The notes under the pieces were generated by a model. The model saw nothing but the letters and a program-made list of their open reading frames with translations. It made no database searches and was not told the origin of the DNA. Shown in pieces: positions 1 to 7,591 of a stretch of DNA of 20,054 nt. The stretch is from Pseudomonadota bacterium (lineage in GTDB: Bacteria; Desulfobacterota; Desulfobulbia; Desulfobulbales; SURF-16): the NCBI GenBank assembly GCA_030597865.1, contig JAUVQZ010000021.1, positions 1 through 20,054 on the forward strand, given 5' to 3'. The translations under genes and the position numbers were made by a program. Numbering within the stretch: position 1 is the stretch's first letter; the number at the start of each line of letters is the position of its first letter.

Positions 1-378
1 CGGGTTCTGTTGCCCTCTGAAAGCCAGGCCTCCTTCACCTATAATGATGAGCAATGCCAGTTTGACATCAAGGACCTGAGTGTCGGCGGCATGCTGATGT
101 ATTCAAAATTTGATAGTGAAATTCCCAGGCACGGCAGTCATCTCAAGGATCTCAAGATCTCTGTGCCCTGCCATGACAAAATCCCCGGGGTGGAAAACGG
201 CCTTCTCACCATTGCTGCCGATGATGCCGAGGTGGTGCGAGAATTTGTGCGCCAGCAGCATCCCATCTTTTTTTGTTTCGGGATTCGCATTTATCTGAGC
301 AGCACCGAGGAGGAAAAGGTTTTGCGTTATGTCCGGCAGCGGGAGCTTGAGGTGCTGCGCAAGGGTCTCATCGGTTAA
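1..378 (+). CDS. PilZ-domain protein (5' end cut by window edge)
   Basis: The reading frame is open from base 1, so the true start lies upstream and the gene is partial. The visible 125 or so residues contain the PilZ core signature DLSVGGM, then a beta-rich stretch, and end in a charged helix with RYVRQRELEVLR, typical of the C-terminal end of YcgR-type PilZ domains. PilZ domains bind c-di-GMP through an RxxxR motif just N-terminal of the core plus the D/NxSxxG motif. Only the second motif is visible here, because the first would fall at or before the window edge. The role is therefore inferred as c-di-GMP-responsive control of motility or surface behaviour, with the target unknown. The stop overlaps the 3' end of the convergent yjbQ-like gene by 4 bases. 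Confidence 0.75.
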   Translation, partial: RVLLPSESQASFTYNDEQCQFDIKDLSVGGMLMYSKFDSEIPRHGSHLKDLKISVPCHDKIPGVENGLLTIAADDAEVVREFVRQQHPIFFCFGIRIYLSSTEEEKVLRYVRQRELEVLRKGLIG

Positions 379-779
379 TTTTCTTTGACAATCCGGACAT
401 GCACCTTTCTGGTGCGCGGTCCGTCAAACTCACAAAAATAGATCTTCTGCCAGGTGCCAAGGAGCAGGCGGCCCTGGTCGATGAAGACCATCTCCGAGGC
501 GCCAAAGAGCGAGGCCAGGACGTGGGAGGGAGAGTTGCCCTCGGCGTGGCGAAAGGGCAGCTCAAAGGGGATGATCTCCTTGAGGGCCATGATGATATCG
601 GTCTGCACGGTGGGGTCCGCACCTTCGTTGATGGTCAGGGCTGCCGTGGTATGGGGGTTGTAGAGATGGCAGATGCCGTTTGTCACCCCGCTCTCCTTGA
701 CCACCGTATTGATCTGGGAGGTGATGTCGACAAGTTCCATATAGCTGTTGGTGGCTACGGGAAATGAGGCTTTAACCAT
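375..779 (-). CDS. YjbQ / UPF0047 family protein
   Basis: The 134-residue length is normal for the UPF0047 (YjbQ) family. Recognised signatures are HTTAALTINE (His43) and RHAEGNSPSH (His78, Glu80, His86), whose conserved His and Glu residues form the putative metal or active site, and a C-terminal LLGTWQKIYFCEFDGPR strand. Family members are small trimeric beta-rich proteins; weak thiamin-phosphate-synthase activity has been reported for some, but the physiological role is unsettled. The start is supported by AAGGAG 7 nt upstream of the ATG. It follows the methyltransferase gene by 15 nt on the same strand, so the two are probably co-transcribed. Identification of the family is firm; function is not. 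Confidence 0.9.
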   Translation of the reverse strand: MVKASFPVATNSYMELVDITSQINTVVKESGVTNGICHLYNPHTTAALTINEGADPTVQTDIIMALKEIIPFELPFRHAEGNSPSHVLASLFGASEMVFIDQGRLLLGTWQKIYFCEFDGPRTRKVHVRIVKEN

Positions 780-794
780 TGTCTGTCTCCTTAG

Positions 795-1388
795 TTAATC
801 TGCAGCGATTTTCTGCCACAACGGCCATTGTTCTTCCAGGCGCCGAAAGCGGTGATCATTGTCAATCTCCATGTCCATCTTGCGATTGGCGATGAGAATT
901 GCCCCTGGTTTGAGCTTCTCCTCAATCATGTGCTCGAAGGCGATTTGTTGCTTTTTTTCAGCAAAGGGCCGGAAATAATAGATCACATCAAAGTCGCCGA
1001 AGCGGTCAAACTCCCAGATGTCGTCCTGGGCCACGCATTCCTTACCCATGAGTTTTTCGGCTATCTTATAGGGGTATTCGTCCTTTTCAATGCCGTAGAC
1101 GGAAAAGTCCATGAGCTCGGCCATGAGCATGACGTTGCCGATGCCGCAGCCCACATCAATGAAGGAGACGCCGGGCCGCATTTTTTTTTCCCCACGGAGC
1201 AGATCCCGGGCCAGGCTGATCTGGGCATGGGCCTGGCGGGTATCCATGGGCACAAAGGGGTATTCGCTGGTGGTGTCGTTGGCCGAGGCCCGGATGGCGT
1301 CGCGGGTGAAGTAGCCTATAAAGCGATTAATAATGCCGAAAAAGACATCAAGCTCCTCTTCCCGCTCATTTAAACTATGGGGTTTCAT
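795..1388 (-). CDS. Class I SAM-dependent methyltransferase
   Basis: This is a 197-residue protein with the SAM-binding motif FIDVGCGIGN (residues 76-85) and the following acidic position in GIEKD (about 100), characteristic of Rossmann-fold class I methyltransferases. FDVIYYFRPF probably corresponds to motif IV. The substrate cannot be told. The frame opens further upstream at 1436, but the ATG at 1388 is preferred because GGAG lies 8 nt before it and the extra 16 residues look unlike a conserved N-terminus. The coding strand contains a run of nine A at about 1181-1189 (K-K-M codons), a slippage-prone tract. It is first in a two-gene unit with the yjbQ-like gene and is divergent from the oxidoreductase at 1578. 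Confidence 0.8.
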   Translation of the reverse strand: MKPHSLNEREEELDVFFGIINRFIGYFTRDAIRASANDTTSEYPFVPMDTRQAHAQISLARDLLRGEKKMRPGVSFIDVGCGIGNVMLMAELMDFSVYGIEKDEYPYKIAEKLMGKECVAQDDIWEFDRFGDFDVIYYFRPFAEKKQQIAFEHMIEEKLKPGAILIANRKMDMEIDNDHRFRRLEEQWPLWQKIAAD

Positions 1389-1485
1389 GACAGGTTCTCC
1401 AGTAAAAATCCATAAAGCAAGTCTATACCACATCACGGGCTGCCAGTCACCAAAAGGGCGGGGCTATACGTATGCAAGAAATAGA

Positions 1486-1514
1486 TTGACCGGCAGGGCT
1501 ATTTTTTATGGAAT
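1486..1514 (+). promoter_or_regulatory. Candidate sigma-70 promoter for the disulfide oxidoreductase
   Basis: TTGACC (1486-1491) and TGGAAT (1509-1514) are separated by 17 bp, giving 5/6 and 4/6 matches to the -35 and -10 consensus. It sits in the 189-bp divergent gap, about 60 bp before the oxidoreductase start. The assignment is by pattern only. Confidence 0.4.
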
Positions 1515-1577
1515 GAATGGCATGACTAGGTGCTCGCAACGTAATAACGGCAAAGCAGTCTGGAAAAGGAGTAGGCA

Positions 1578-3038
1578 ATGGCCCATTTTGACTATGACAT
1601 AGGTGTTATCGGCGGCGGCGCCGCAGGTCTGAGCGTCACCTCAGGTGCGGCCCAGCTCGGGGCCAAGACCATCCTGATTGAGAAAGAACCCATGCTGGGC
1701 GGTGATTGCCTCCATTACGGCTGCGTGCCCAGCAAGACCCTGATCAAGTCGGCCCATATGTATCAGAGTATGAAGATGGCAGATCAGTATGGCCTGCCAT
1801 CTGTTACACCTGGTCCGGTGGATTTCTCCCAGGTTGTTGCCCGCATCAAAGGGGTGATCGATGAGATCCAAAAACATGACTCGGTGCAGCGTTTTAATAA
1901 GCTGGGGGCGGAGGTGGCCTTTGGCGCCCCGCGTTTTCGCGATGAGCATCTGGTGGAGCTTGGGGGCCGGACGATCTCAGCCAAAAAATGGGTGGTGGCC
2001 ACCGGTTCCTCACCCTCCCTGCCTGCCTTCCCTGGCCTGGAGGGCACGCCCCATATTACCAATAGGGAGATATTTTACCTGGAGCGCCTCCCCAAGTCCC
2101 TCATCGTTCTTGGCGCTGGCCCCATTGCCGTGGAGATGGCCCAGGCCTTTGCCCGCCTGGGCAGTGAGGTCACGGTTATCCAGCGTTCCAACCAGATCCT
2201 CAGTCGCGAGGACAAGGATATGGCCGATCTGGTCATGGCGGCCATGGCCAGGGAAGGGGTGGTCTTCCATCTGGAGGTTGGGGTGGAAGGGGTGCAGGAT
2301 CTTGGTGATCAGCGCCGGATCACCATTAAGACGAAATCAGGGGAAATCCGCGAGGTTGTCGGCGACACGGTGCTGGTGGCCCTGGGCCGCAGTCCCAATA
2401 TCAAGGGCCTTGGCCTGGAGGCCATAGATGTGGAGTTTTCCAGGCGCGGTATTGTGGTGGACAACCGCCTGCGCACCAGTCAGCCCCATATCTATGCGCC
2501 GGGCGATATTAACGGGGCCTATCAGTTTACCCATGCCGCAGGCTATGAGGCGGGCATTGTCATCAGTAACGCCATTTTCCATCTGCCCAGAAAGGCCAAC
2601 TATACCTGGCTGCCCTGGGCAACCTATTGCGACCCAGAGCTTGCCTCCATCGGTATGAACGAAAAGGCGGCCCAGAAGGCGGGCCTGGACTATACCACCT
2701 GGGTGGAGGAGTTCAGCGGCAATGACCGGGCCTTGGCCGAAGGCCGGTTACAGGGCCAGATAAAAATGATCTTGAATAATCGCGAAAAACCCCTGGGTGT
2801 CCAGATCTGTGGCCCCCATGCCGGTGAGCTTATCTCGGAATGGGTGGCAGTGTTAAATGGCAGGATGAAGCTGTCGGGACTGGCCGGGGCAATCCATCCC
2901 TATCCAACCCTTGCTGAGATCAATAAGCGGGTGGCCGGCTCCTATCTGGCGCCCAAGATCTTTTCAGCCACCGTCAAAAAATGGCTGAAATTCTTTTTCA
3001 AGTACCGGGGGGATATGGGCTCAGGGAGCGGTCCCTGA
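1578..3038 (+). CDS. FAD-dependent NAD(P)-disulfide oxidoreductase, mercuric reductase-like
   Basis: This 486-residue member of the class I pyridine nucleotide-disulfide oxidoreductases has an FAD-binding GGGAAG at 12-17, the redox-active disulfide GGDCLHYGCVPSK (Cys44/Cys49), a second dinucleotide fold at ILGAGPIAVEMAQAFARLG, a second FAD motif IYAPGDI, and a C-terminal dimerisation domain with HPYPTLAE (440-447). Dihydrolipoamide dehydrogenases carry HxHPT with a catalytic His at the third position; here that residue is Tyr442, which argues against a true lipoamide dehydrogenase. It also lacks the N-terminal HMA domain and the C-terminal Cys pair of classical MerA, so mercury reduction is not established. 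The start has AGGAG 6 nt upstream. The last codons lie inside a palindrome and overlap the convergent kinase gene by 18 bp. The substrate is unknown; the reaction is probably NAD(P)H-dependent disulfide or quinone reduction in the cytoplasm. Confidence 0.85.
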   Translation: MAHFDYDIGVIGGGAAGLSVTSGAAQLGAKTILIEKEPMLGGDCLHYGCVPSKTLIKSAHMYQSMKMADQYGLPSVTPGPVDFSQVVARIKGVIDEIQKHDSVQRFNKLGAEVAFGAPRFRDEHLVELGGRTISAKKWVVATGSSPSLPAFPGLEGTPHITNREIFYLERLPKSLIVLGAGPIAVEMAQAFARLGSEVTVIQRSNQILSREDKDMADLVMAAMAREGVVFHLEVGVEGVQDLGDQRRITIKTKSGEIREVVGDTVLVALGRSPNIKGLGLEAIDVEFSRRGIVVDNRLRTSQPHIYAPGDINGAYQFTHAAGYEAGIVISNAIFHLPRKANYTWLPWATYCDPELASIGMNEKAAQKAGLDYTTWVEEFSGNDRALAEGRLQGQIKMILNNREKPLGVQICGPHAGELISEWVAVLNGRMKLSGLAGAIHPYPTLAEINKRVAGSYLAPKIFSATVKKWLKFFFKYRGDMGSGSGP

Positions 3039-3041
3039 GCC
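3018..3041. terminator. Palindromic hairpin over two convergent stop codons
   Basis: A perfect 10-bp stem (GGCTCAGGGA / TCCCTGAGCC) with a 4-base GCGG loop covers the stop codons of both the oxidoreductase (3036-3038) and the histidine kinase (3021-3023). Being symmetric, it would fold in either transcript and could act as a bidirectional 3' end or RNA stabiliser. Neither side has a T run, so it is not a canonical intrinsic terminator. Confidence 0.5.
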
Positions 3042-4811
3042 TGGCAAAGGGCGGTTCAAAACAATGGTAAAGGTCGTGCCTTTACCCGGGGGTGAAAGCA
3101 GGCTGATGTCGCCGTTATGGGACAGGACAATATGCTTGGCAATGGCCAGCCCCAGGCCGGTACCTCCCTGCTTGCGGCTCCGGGCCTTGTCCACCCGGTA
3201 AAAGCGTTCAAAGAGGCGGTGCTGGTGTTGACGGGGTATGCCCTCGCCCAGATCGGCAACCGTGATGGCTATCTGGCCCTTATTTGCCGTGGCGTTGATA
3301 TCCACCCTGGTGGTTCCGGAGTATTTGACGGCGTTGTCAATGATGTTGACTATGGCGAGCTCCAGCAGGGGGGCGTTGATGGTTGCCTCAAGGGCGGCCG
3401 GGCAGTCGAGGTTGAGGTCAATGTCCTTCTGCGCTGCCCTGGGCCGGCAGACCTCGATGGCCGAGGAGAGAACGCCGTGCAGGGGGGTGGCTGTCATGGC
3501 AATGGCCCGGTTTTCCTCTTCAATGCGGGACAGGGTGAGAAGATCCTCAATGATCGACTTGAGGCGATTTGATTGTTTTTCAATGATTTTTAGGAAGTTT
3601 CGGAGGTTGTCCGGTTCCTCCATGGCGCCGTCCAGCAGGGTCTCGGCAAAGCCCTGGATGGCGGTAATGGGGGTTCGCAGCTCGTGGGAGACATTGGCGA
3701 CAAAATCGCGGCGCAGGTTCTCCAGCTCCTTGAGACGGGTGACATCGTGGAGAACCACCAGGATCTGCTTCTGTTCCTCATTCTGGATCTGGACACTGTG
3801 GGCCTGGATAAAGCGATCGCCCCGCTGGCTGTGGGCCAGGGTGAGTTCCCTCTCCTGGGGCTCATCCGCCTCTAGCGAGTCCTGGATAAAACGTTTAAAT
3901 GCGCTGTTGCGCACCACCTCAAGGATGGTGCGGCCAATGGCCTTTTTCTCCACCGTTGTTTCTAAGAGTCGGGCCGCTGCCCCGTTTAGGGCCGTGATCC
4001 GTTCTTTGTGGTTGATGGTGAGGATACCCTCCAGCATGGAGTCAAAAACGGCCTCCAGCTTATTGCGCTGGCTGACCACGGTATGAATTTGCCGGTCAAG
4101 ATCCCTGGCCATGCGGTTTAAGGCCCCGGTTAGCTCCATTATCTCATAGGGGCCGGCCAGGGGAATCTCTTCGCTGAAATCGCCGCTGGCAAATCTGTCG
4201 GCCCCGGCCACCATTGCCTGGATAGGTCGGCTTATCTGTCTGGAAATAAAGAGGGTGATTGCGGCCACAAGGATGGCCAGGGCCAGGGCGCCCATGGCAA
4301 TTTTATGCTGAATGGTTGCCAGGGCCGGATCAATGGCGGTGATGGGCACGGAGAGACGCAGACTGCCAACGGAGGAGCCGTCCTGGTGGCGGAGGGGGAT
4401 GGCGACATACATGAGGTTTTCCTGCAGGGTATAGGAGAAGCGGATGGATGTGCCGGTGTCTCCGGCCAGGGCGGCGATAATTTCAGGCCGGTCCCCATGG
4501 TTGTCAAGGCGGGCCGGGTTTTCATCCGAGTCGGCCGCCACCTGGCCATCAGCGCTGACCACGGTGAAGCGGGTGGCTGATTTGCGGCCCAGCCTTTGGC
4601 ACAGGGAGTTAAGTTCCTGCCATTGCCTGCTGGTGAAGAGGGGGAGGAGCTGGTCATCAACCAACAGGGCACGGGCCTTGAGATCCAGGCTGGTCCGCTG
4701 TTCATAGAAGGAGCGGATGAGCTGCGAGCTGAAAATGGTGGCCGCCAGCAGGGCCAGCAGGGTGATGAGCAGGTAGAGGGAAAAATGCCAGAAGAGCCTT
4801 TTTTTATTCAT
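3021..4811 (-). CDS. PhoR-like membrane sensor histidine kinase
   Basis: This 596-residue protein is laid out as: transmembrane helix at about 11-33, extracytoplasmic sensor region to about 170, second transmembrane helix at 171-190, HAMP at about 190-245, PAS-like domain at about 250-355, HisKA domain with SHELRTPI (phospho-acceptor His376), then HATPase_c with the N box IVNIIDNAVK (Asn493), G1 DLGEGI, the F box RLFERFYRVDKARS and G2 GGTGLGLA (549-556). This order and the HisKA sequence are those of PhoR/VicK-type kinases. All catalytic boxes are intact. No response regulator is visible in the window, so the partner and stimulus are unknown; phosphate sensing would be a guess from subfamily resemblance. 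The gene overlaps the convergent oxidoreductase by 18 bp and lies 83 bp downstream of the DUF309 gene. No strong ribosome-binding site is seen at the ATG. Confidence 0.88.
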   Translation of the reverse strand: MNKKRLFWHFSLYLLITLLALLAATIFSSQLIRSFYEQRTSLDLKARALLVDDQLLPLFTSRQWQELNSLCQRLGRKSATRFTVVSADGQVAADSDENPARLDNHGDRPEIIAALAGDTGTSIRFSYTLQENLMYVAIPLRHQDGSSVGSLRLSVPITAIDPALATIQHKIAMGALALAILVAAITLFISRQISRPIQAMVAGADRFASGDFSEEIPLAGPYEIMELTGALNRMARDLDRQIHTVVSQRNKLEAVFDSMLEGILTINHKERITALNGAAARLLETTVEKKAIGRTILEVVRNSAFKRFIQDSLEADEPQERELTLAHSQRGDRFIQAHSVQIQNEEQKQILVVLHDVTRLKELENLRRDFVANVSHELRTPITAIQGFAETLLDGAMEEPDNLRNFLKIIEKQSNRLKSIIEDLLTLSRIEEENRAIAMTATPLHGVLSSAIEVCRPRAAQKDIDLNLDCPAALEATINAPLLELAIVNIIDNAVKYSGTTRVDINATANKGQIAITVADLGEGIPRQHQHRLFERFYRVDKARSRKQGGTGLGLAIAKHIVLSHNGDISLLSPPGKGTTFTIVLNRPLPGSGTAP

Positions 4812-4894
4812 GGAAACTTTCTATCCGAGCAGCAGGAGAAAAGCAAGGGTGACCTTGATGTCTGCCTTGGCTGGCCGGAGCGATGGGCTGAGAG

Positions 4895-5446
4895 CTACCT
4901 GTAACACTGACTCTTGCTGAAGATGCGGGGCGGGGTGGTCGGTCCTTCCAGGCAGGCGATGATGGCTGTCAGGGCCGCACCGAGCTCCGGTAGGGCATGG
5001 CCAAACTCCTTGAGGCCGCTGATGGCCCGGCCCGACATCTTGGTTATCCCTCTCTCGTTACCCTGCGCGACATGGACAAAGGTGCCGGCTGCACAGATCA
5101 AGGCCTGGAGCGCCTTTTTGCGGTCTCCGGCAGGGGCGGGATACCACTCTCCTTCCAGGCATTCATGAACCTCGAAAAAGAGTTGCTCGTCCCACATGGC
5201 CAGGGCTGGGCAGATAATGCCCTTGACCTGGTGCCTTGTCAGGATTTGGTTGACGGCCTGATAGCGCTGGAGGCGCTCATGGATATAGGCCTTGTGGTGG
5301 GGGAGGAGCCGGTCATCTCTCAGGAAATCGGCGCTCACCTCGTCCACCCTGGTGAGCTCAGGGAGTGACTCCACCAGGGCCGATGAAAGGCCATTCCTGA
5401 TATCCCGGGCCAAACGGTCATTAAAAGGATCAAATCTTGTTTCCAT
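4895..5446 (-). CDS. DUF309 family protein
   Basis: The central part has the DUF309 signature: WDEQLFFEVHECLEGEW followed, after about ten residues, by LQALICAAGTFVHVAQGN and a helix with GLKEFG. DUF309 proteins are small helical proteins with conserved acidic and His residues (here FEVHECLE) that may bind a metal; no function is established. The N-terminal 70 residues are less conserved in appearance. The frame allows a GTG start at 5461 (188 residues); I chose the ATG at 5446 (183 residues), though neither has a convincing Shine-Dalgarno sequence. The gene precedes the sensor kinase by 83 bp on the same strand and may share its transcript. Confidence 0.7.
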   Translation of the reverse strand: METRFDPFNDRLARDIRNGLSSALVESLPELTRVDEVSADFLRDDRLLPHHKAYIHERLQRYQAVNQILTRHQVKGIICPALAMWDEQLFFEVHECLEGEWYPAPAGDRKKALQALICAAGTFVHVAQGNERGITKMSGRAISGLKEFGHALPELGAALTAIIACLEGPTTPPRIFSKSQCYR

Positions 5447-5461
5447 ACCTGTTTTTATCAC

Positions 5462-5768
5462 AGGGCTGTGGTAAAAGGCAGGAATTCCTGGACCCAGGCA
5501 ACCTGGCGATTGGGGAACGGGGTGTCATGAAATACGCTCCGGAAACATAATCCAGCGCCCAAGAGGCGCAATACTGGATGTGATGGGCAAGGAAACCCAG
5601 CCAAGTTTCCGACTTGTTGGCTAATGCTATTTTTTAACGTGTATTTTAACAAGTTAACGGCCAAAGGTGGGCGTAACCACGGCGGAGTTTCCTTGGTAAT
5701 CAGAATAGTGAAGGCAGATTTTTCACTGATTCCAGGACGAACCTTAAAAAAAATATGATGAACAGACC
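5462..5768. other. 307-nt intergenic region rich in inverted repeats
   Basis: No convincing gene is seen. A minus-strand open frame (5458-5664) has no recognisable family. The region holds a series of inverted repeats: palindrome CAGGAATTCCTG (5479-5490), CCAGG/CCTGG (5494-5506), a two-part stem ATCCA+GCGCC / GGCGC+TGGAT (5550-5579), TGGG/CCCA (5584-5599), the alternative pair described separately at 5591-5635, and AGTGAA-N9-TTCACT (5707-5727), a possible operator. It lies between the divergent DUF309 and AEC permease genes. Confidence 0.6.
5591..5635 (+). promoter_or_regulatory. Possible terminator/antiterminator pair before the AEC permease
   Basis: Two mutually exclusive stems can form. 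GGAAAC (5591-5596) pairs with GTTTCC (5605-5610). AGCCAA (5599-5604) pairs with TTGGCT (5617-5622), and this second stem is followed by TATTTTTT ending at 5635. This resembles an attenuator or riboswitch expression platform reading toward the permease gene. No known riboswitch core was recognised upstream, and a palindromic intergenic repeat could give the same picture. Confidence 0.3.
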
Positions 5769-6664
5769 ATGAGTAATTTTCTATTGATTTTTATCTGTCT
5801 GGGCGCGGGTATGATTCTCCAGCGTCGCCGGGATATTCCCGCCTCCACGGCCCAGGCCCTGAATCTCTATGTGATCTATATGGCCCTGCCAGCCCTGGTT
5901 CTGTCCCAGATGGCCAAGCTCACATTCTCCACTGAGCTGCTGGTCCCCATTACCATGCCCTGGTTTTTGTTGGCTGTCGGCGCCTCACTCGTTCTGCTTG
6001 GTCAGCGTCTCTTTGGCTGGAGCCGGGAGGTCACCGGCTGTCTGTTGCTCTGTGTCCCCCTAGGCAATACCTCCTTTCTCGGCATTCCCATGGTCACCGC
6101 CTTTTTTGGGCCGCAATATGTGCCCTACGCCGTGATCTATGATCAGCTGGGCAGTTTCATCGCCCTTTCCACCTATGGAACCCTGGTGCTGGCTAGCTAT
6201 GAAGAGGGGAGCCGCCCCCAGCTTGGTAAAATCATCACCAAGATTGCCACCTTTCCGCCCTTTTTGGCCCTGGTCCTGGCCTTTGTTTTGCGTTTCTATG
6301 AATATCCTTGGCCCTGGCCGTCACCCTGGAGAGGATAGGCGCCAGCCTGGTGCCGGTGGTGATGGTGTCTGTGGGGCTGCAGCTCAAAGTTCGGCTGCCT
6401 GGCCCCTATGTGGTGCCGTTTTGCCACGGTCTGGTGGTGAAATTGATCCTGGCGCCCCTGGTGGCCCTCATTGTCTGCAAGGCCTTGGGGTTTGGCAGTG
6501 ATGCGGCCCGGATCGCTATCTTTGAGGCGGGCATGCCCCCCATGGTCACGGCCGGCGCCCTGGCTATGGCTGCCGGACTGGCGCCCAAACTTGCCGCAGC
6601 CCTGGTGGGTTGGGGTATTGTCATCTCCTTTGCAACCCTCACCGGCCTCTATTGGTTGATGTAA
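5769..6664 (+). pseudogene. AEC (auxin efflux carrier) family permease, frameshifted
   Basis: The first frame (from ATG 5769) encodes a hydrophobic N-terminal part with PLGNTSFLGIPMV, a hallmark of the AEC transporter family, and runs off at 6338 into PWPWPSPWRG. The second frame, entered near 6308, continues LALAVTLERIGASLVPVVMVSVGLQL through the C-terminal helices (EAGMPPMVTAGALA) to the stop at 6664. Joined at 6305-6310 the two give about 299 residues and roughly ten helices, the normal size of the family. One added T in the CCTT run at 6306-6309 restores the frame. This could be a real inactivating mutation or a base-calling error. Family members export organic acids such as malate or related anions; the substrate is unknown here. 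No strong Shine-Dalgarno sequence is seen. Confidence 0.8.
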
Positions 6665-6688
6665 GCTGGCGGTGGATGACCCTTGTCG

Positions 6689-7558
6689 TTACAGGAAGTC
6701 GTGGTTGTCACCCAGCAGCTGCTGAATATTTTTCAGCAGCTCCATCAAGTTATCTTCAGCCAGTTCAAAACCGCTTTCCCTGATGAGCCGCATGGCCTTT
6801 GATTTGGCAAACAGGCCCATTTCCAAGCCCTTTTCCCCCTCTAAACAGGGAAAACCTGCCATTTTTGTAAAGATGTTGGCCAGGTATATGATGGTGGAAC
6901 CCTGCCGGTAATTTTTATCAAGCCAGGGGGCATGATGATGATAAACCTGGCTGATGACCTGGGCTGGGAAGTTCCACTGTTGAAGGAGTTTGGCGCCGAT
7001 CTGGTAGTGGGTAAGACCGAGAATGGCCTTTTCCGCCTCCGCAAAGGTGGTGTGACGGGTCTCGATTTGGTCAACAACGGAGATAAATTCATCGTGGAGA
7101 TATTGGTCCACGATGATTTTGCCAAGATCATGGATCAGGGCCGAGATAAAGATCGTGCTGTCAGATGTGAACTGGAAATAACGGGCCAGATAATTGGCAA
7201 TATGGCTGCAGATAAGGGAGTGTTTCCAGAATCGCTGCCGGTTTTTTTCGTCCTTGTGGCTGGTGGCAAAGAAATTTTGGATGGTAAAGGCCAGCAGCAG
7301 GGATTTTACCTCGCCAAGACCGATGATGACAATGGCATGTTTGATCGAACTCACCGTATTAATGGTGCCGAAAAAAGGTGAGTTTGCATATTTAAGGATC
7401 TGGATGGACAGGGCCTGGTCCCGTTCAACGAACTGGGTGATGGTATCAATGCTGGTGTTGTCGTCGTCAATGAGGGCCAGGATCTCCGTGGAGGTATCCG
7501 GCAGGGTGGGAATCTGCTCAATGGTGAGGATGAGCGCCTCGAGTTTAAGTTTCAGCAT
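6689..7558 (-). CDS. HDOD-domain protein (second of tandem pair)
   Basis: This 289-residue protein is almost entirely an HDOD domain: IPTLPDTSTEILALI at the N-terminus, ILKYANSPFFG, AIVIIGLGEVKSLLL, then His113, ALIHDLGK (His143-Asp144), THYQIGAKLLQQWNFP (His184) and a YHHHAPW box. HDOD proteins derive from HD phosphohydrolases but usually serve as signalling scaffolds that bind partner proteins; several are tied to c-di-GMP networks and motility. Many lack the catalytic residues, but the HD pair is kept here. It aligns without gaps through at least the first 150 residues with the neighbouring HDOD protein, so the pair arose by duplication. It is last in the minus-strand operon, 33 nt after its paralogue. 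The region before its ATG is C-rich with no Shine-Dalgarno sequence, suggesting coupled translation or a misplaced start. Confidence 0.85.
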   Translation of the reverse strand: MLKLKLEALILTIEQIPTLPDTSTEILALIDDDNTSIDTITQFVERDQALSIQILKYANSPFFGTINTVSSIKHAIVIIGLGEVKSLLLAFTIQNFFATSHKDEKNRQRFWKHSLICSHIANYLARYFQFTSDSTIFISALIHDLGKIIVDQYLHDEFISVVDQIETRHTTFAEAEKAILGLTHYQIGAKLLQQWNFPAQVISQVYHHHAPWLDKNYRQGSTIIYLANIFTKMAGFPCLEGEKGLEMGLFAKSKAMRLIRESGFELAEDNLMELLKNIQQLLGDNHDFL

Positions 7559-7591
7559 GGGCGGGGGGGAGATAGGCAGGGATGATGATAT

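Noticed and set aside
5520..5600. Thiamin pyrophosphate or cobalamin riboswitch before the permease
   Set aside because: Some short stretches look similar, but the conserved CUGAGA core of the TPP switch and the B12-box pattern were not found.
5458..5664. Open frame of 68 codons on the minus strand upstream of the DUF309 gene
   Set aside because: It has no ribosome-binding site or recognised domain, runs through the dense inverted repeats, and overlaps the DUF309 start; the frame is better explained as a by-product of structured intergenic DNA.
6300..6320. Programmed -1 frameshift in the AEC permease
   Set aside because: No X-XXY-YYZ slippery heptamer or downstream pseudoknot is evident; a single-base deletion in a T run is simpler.
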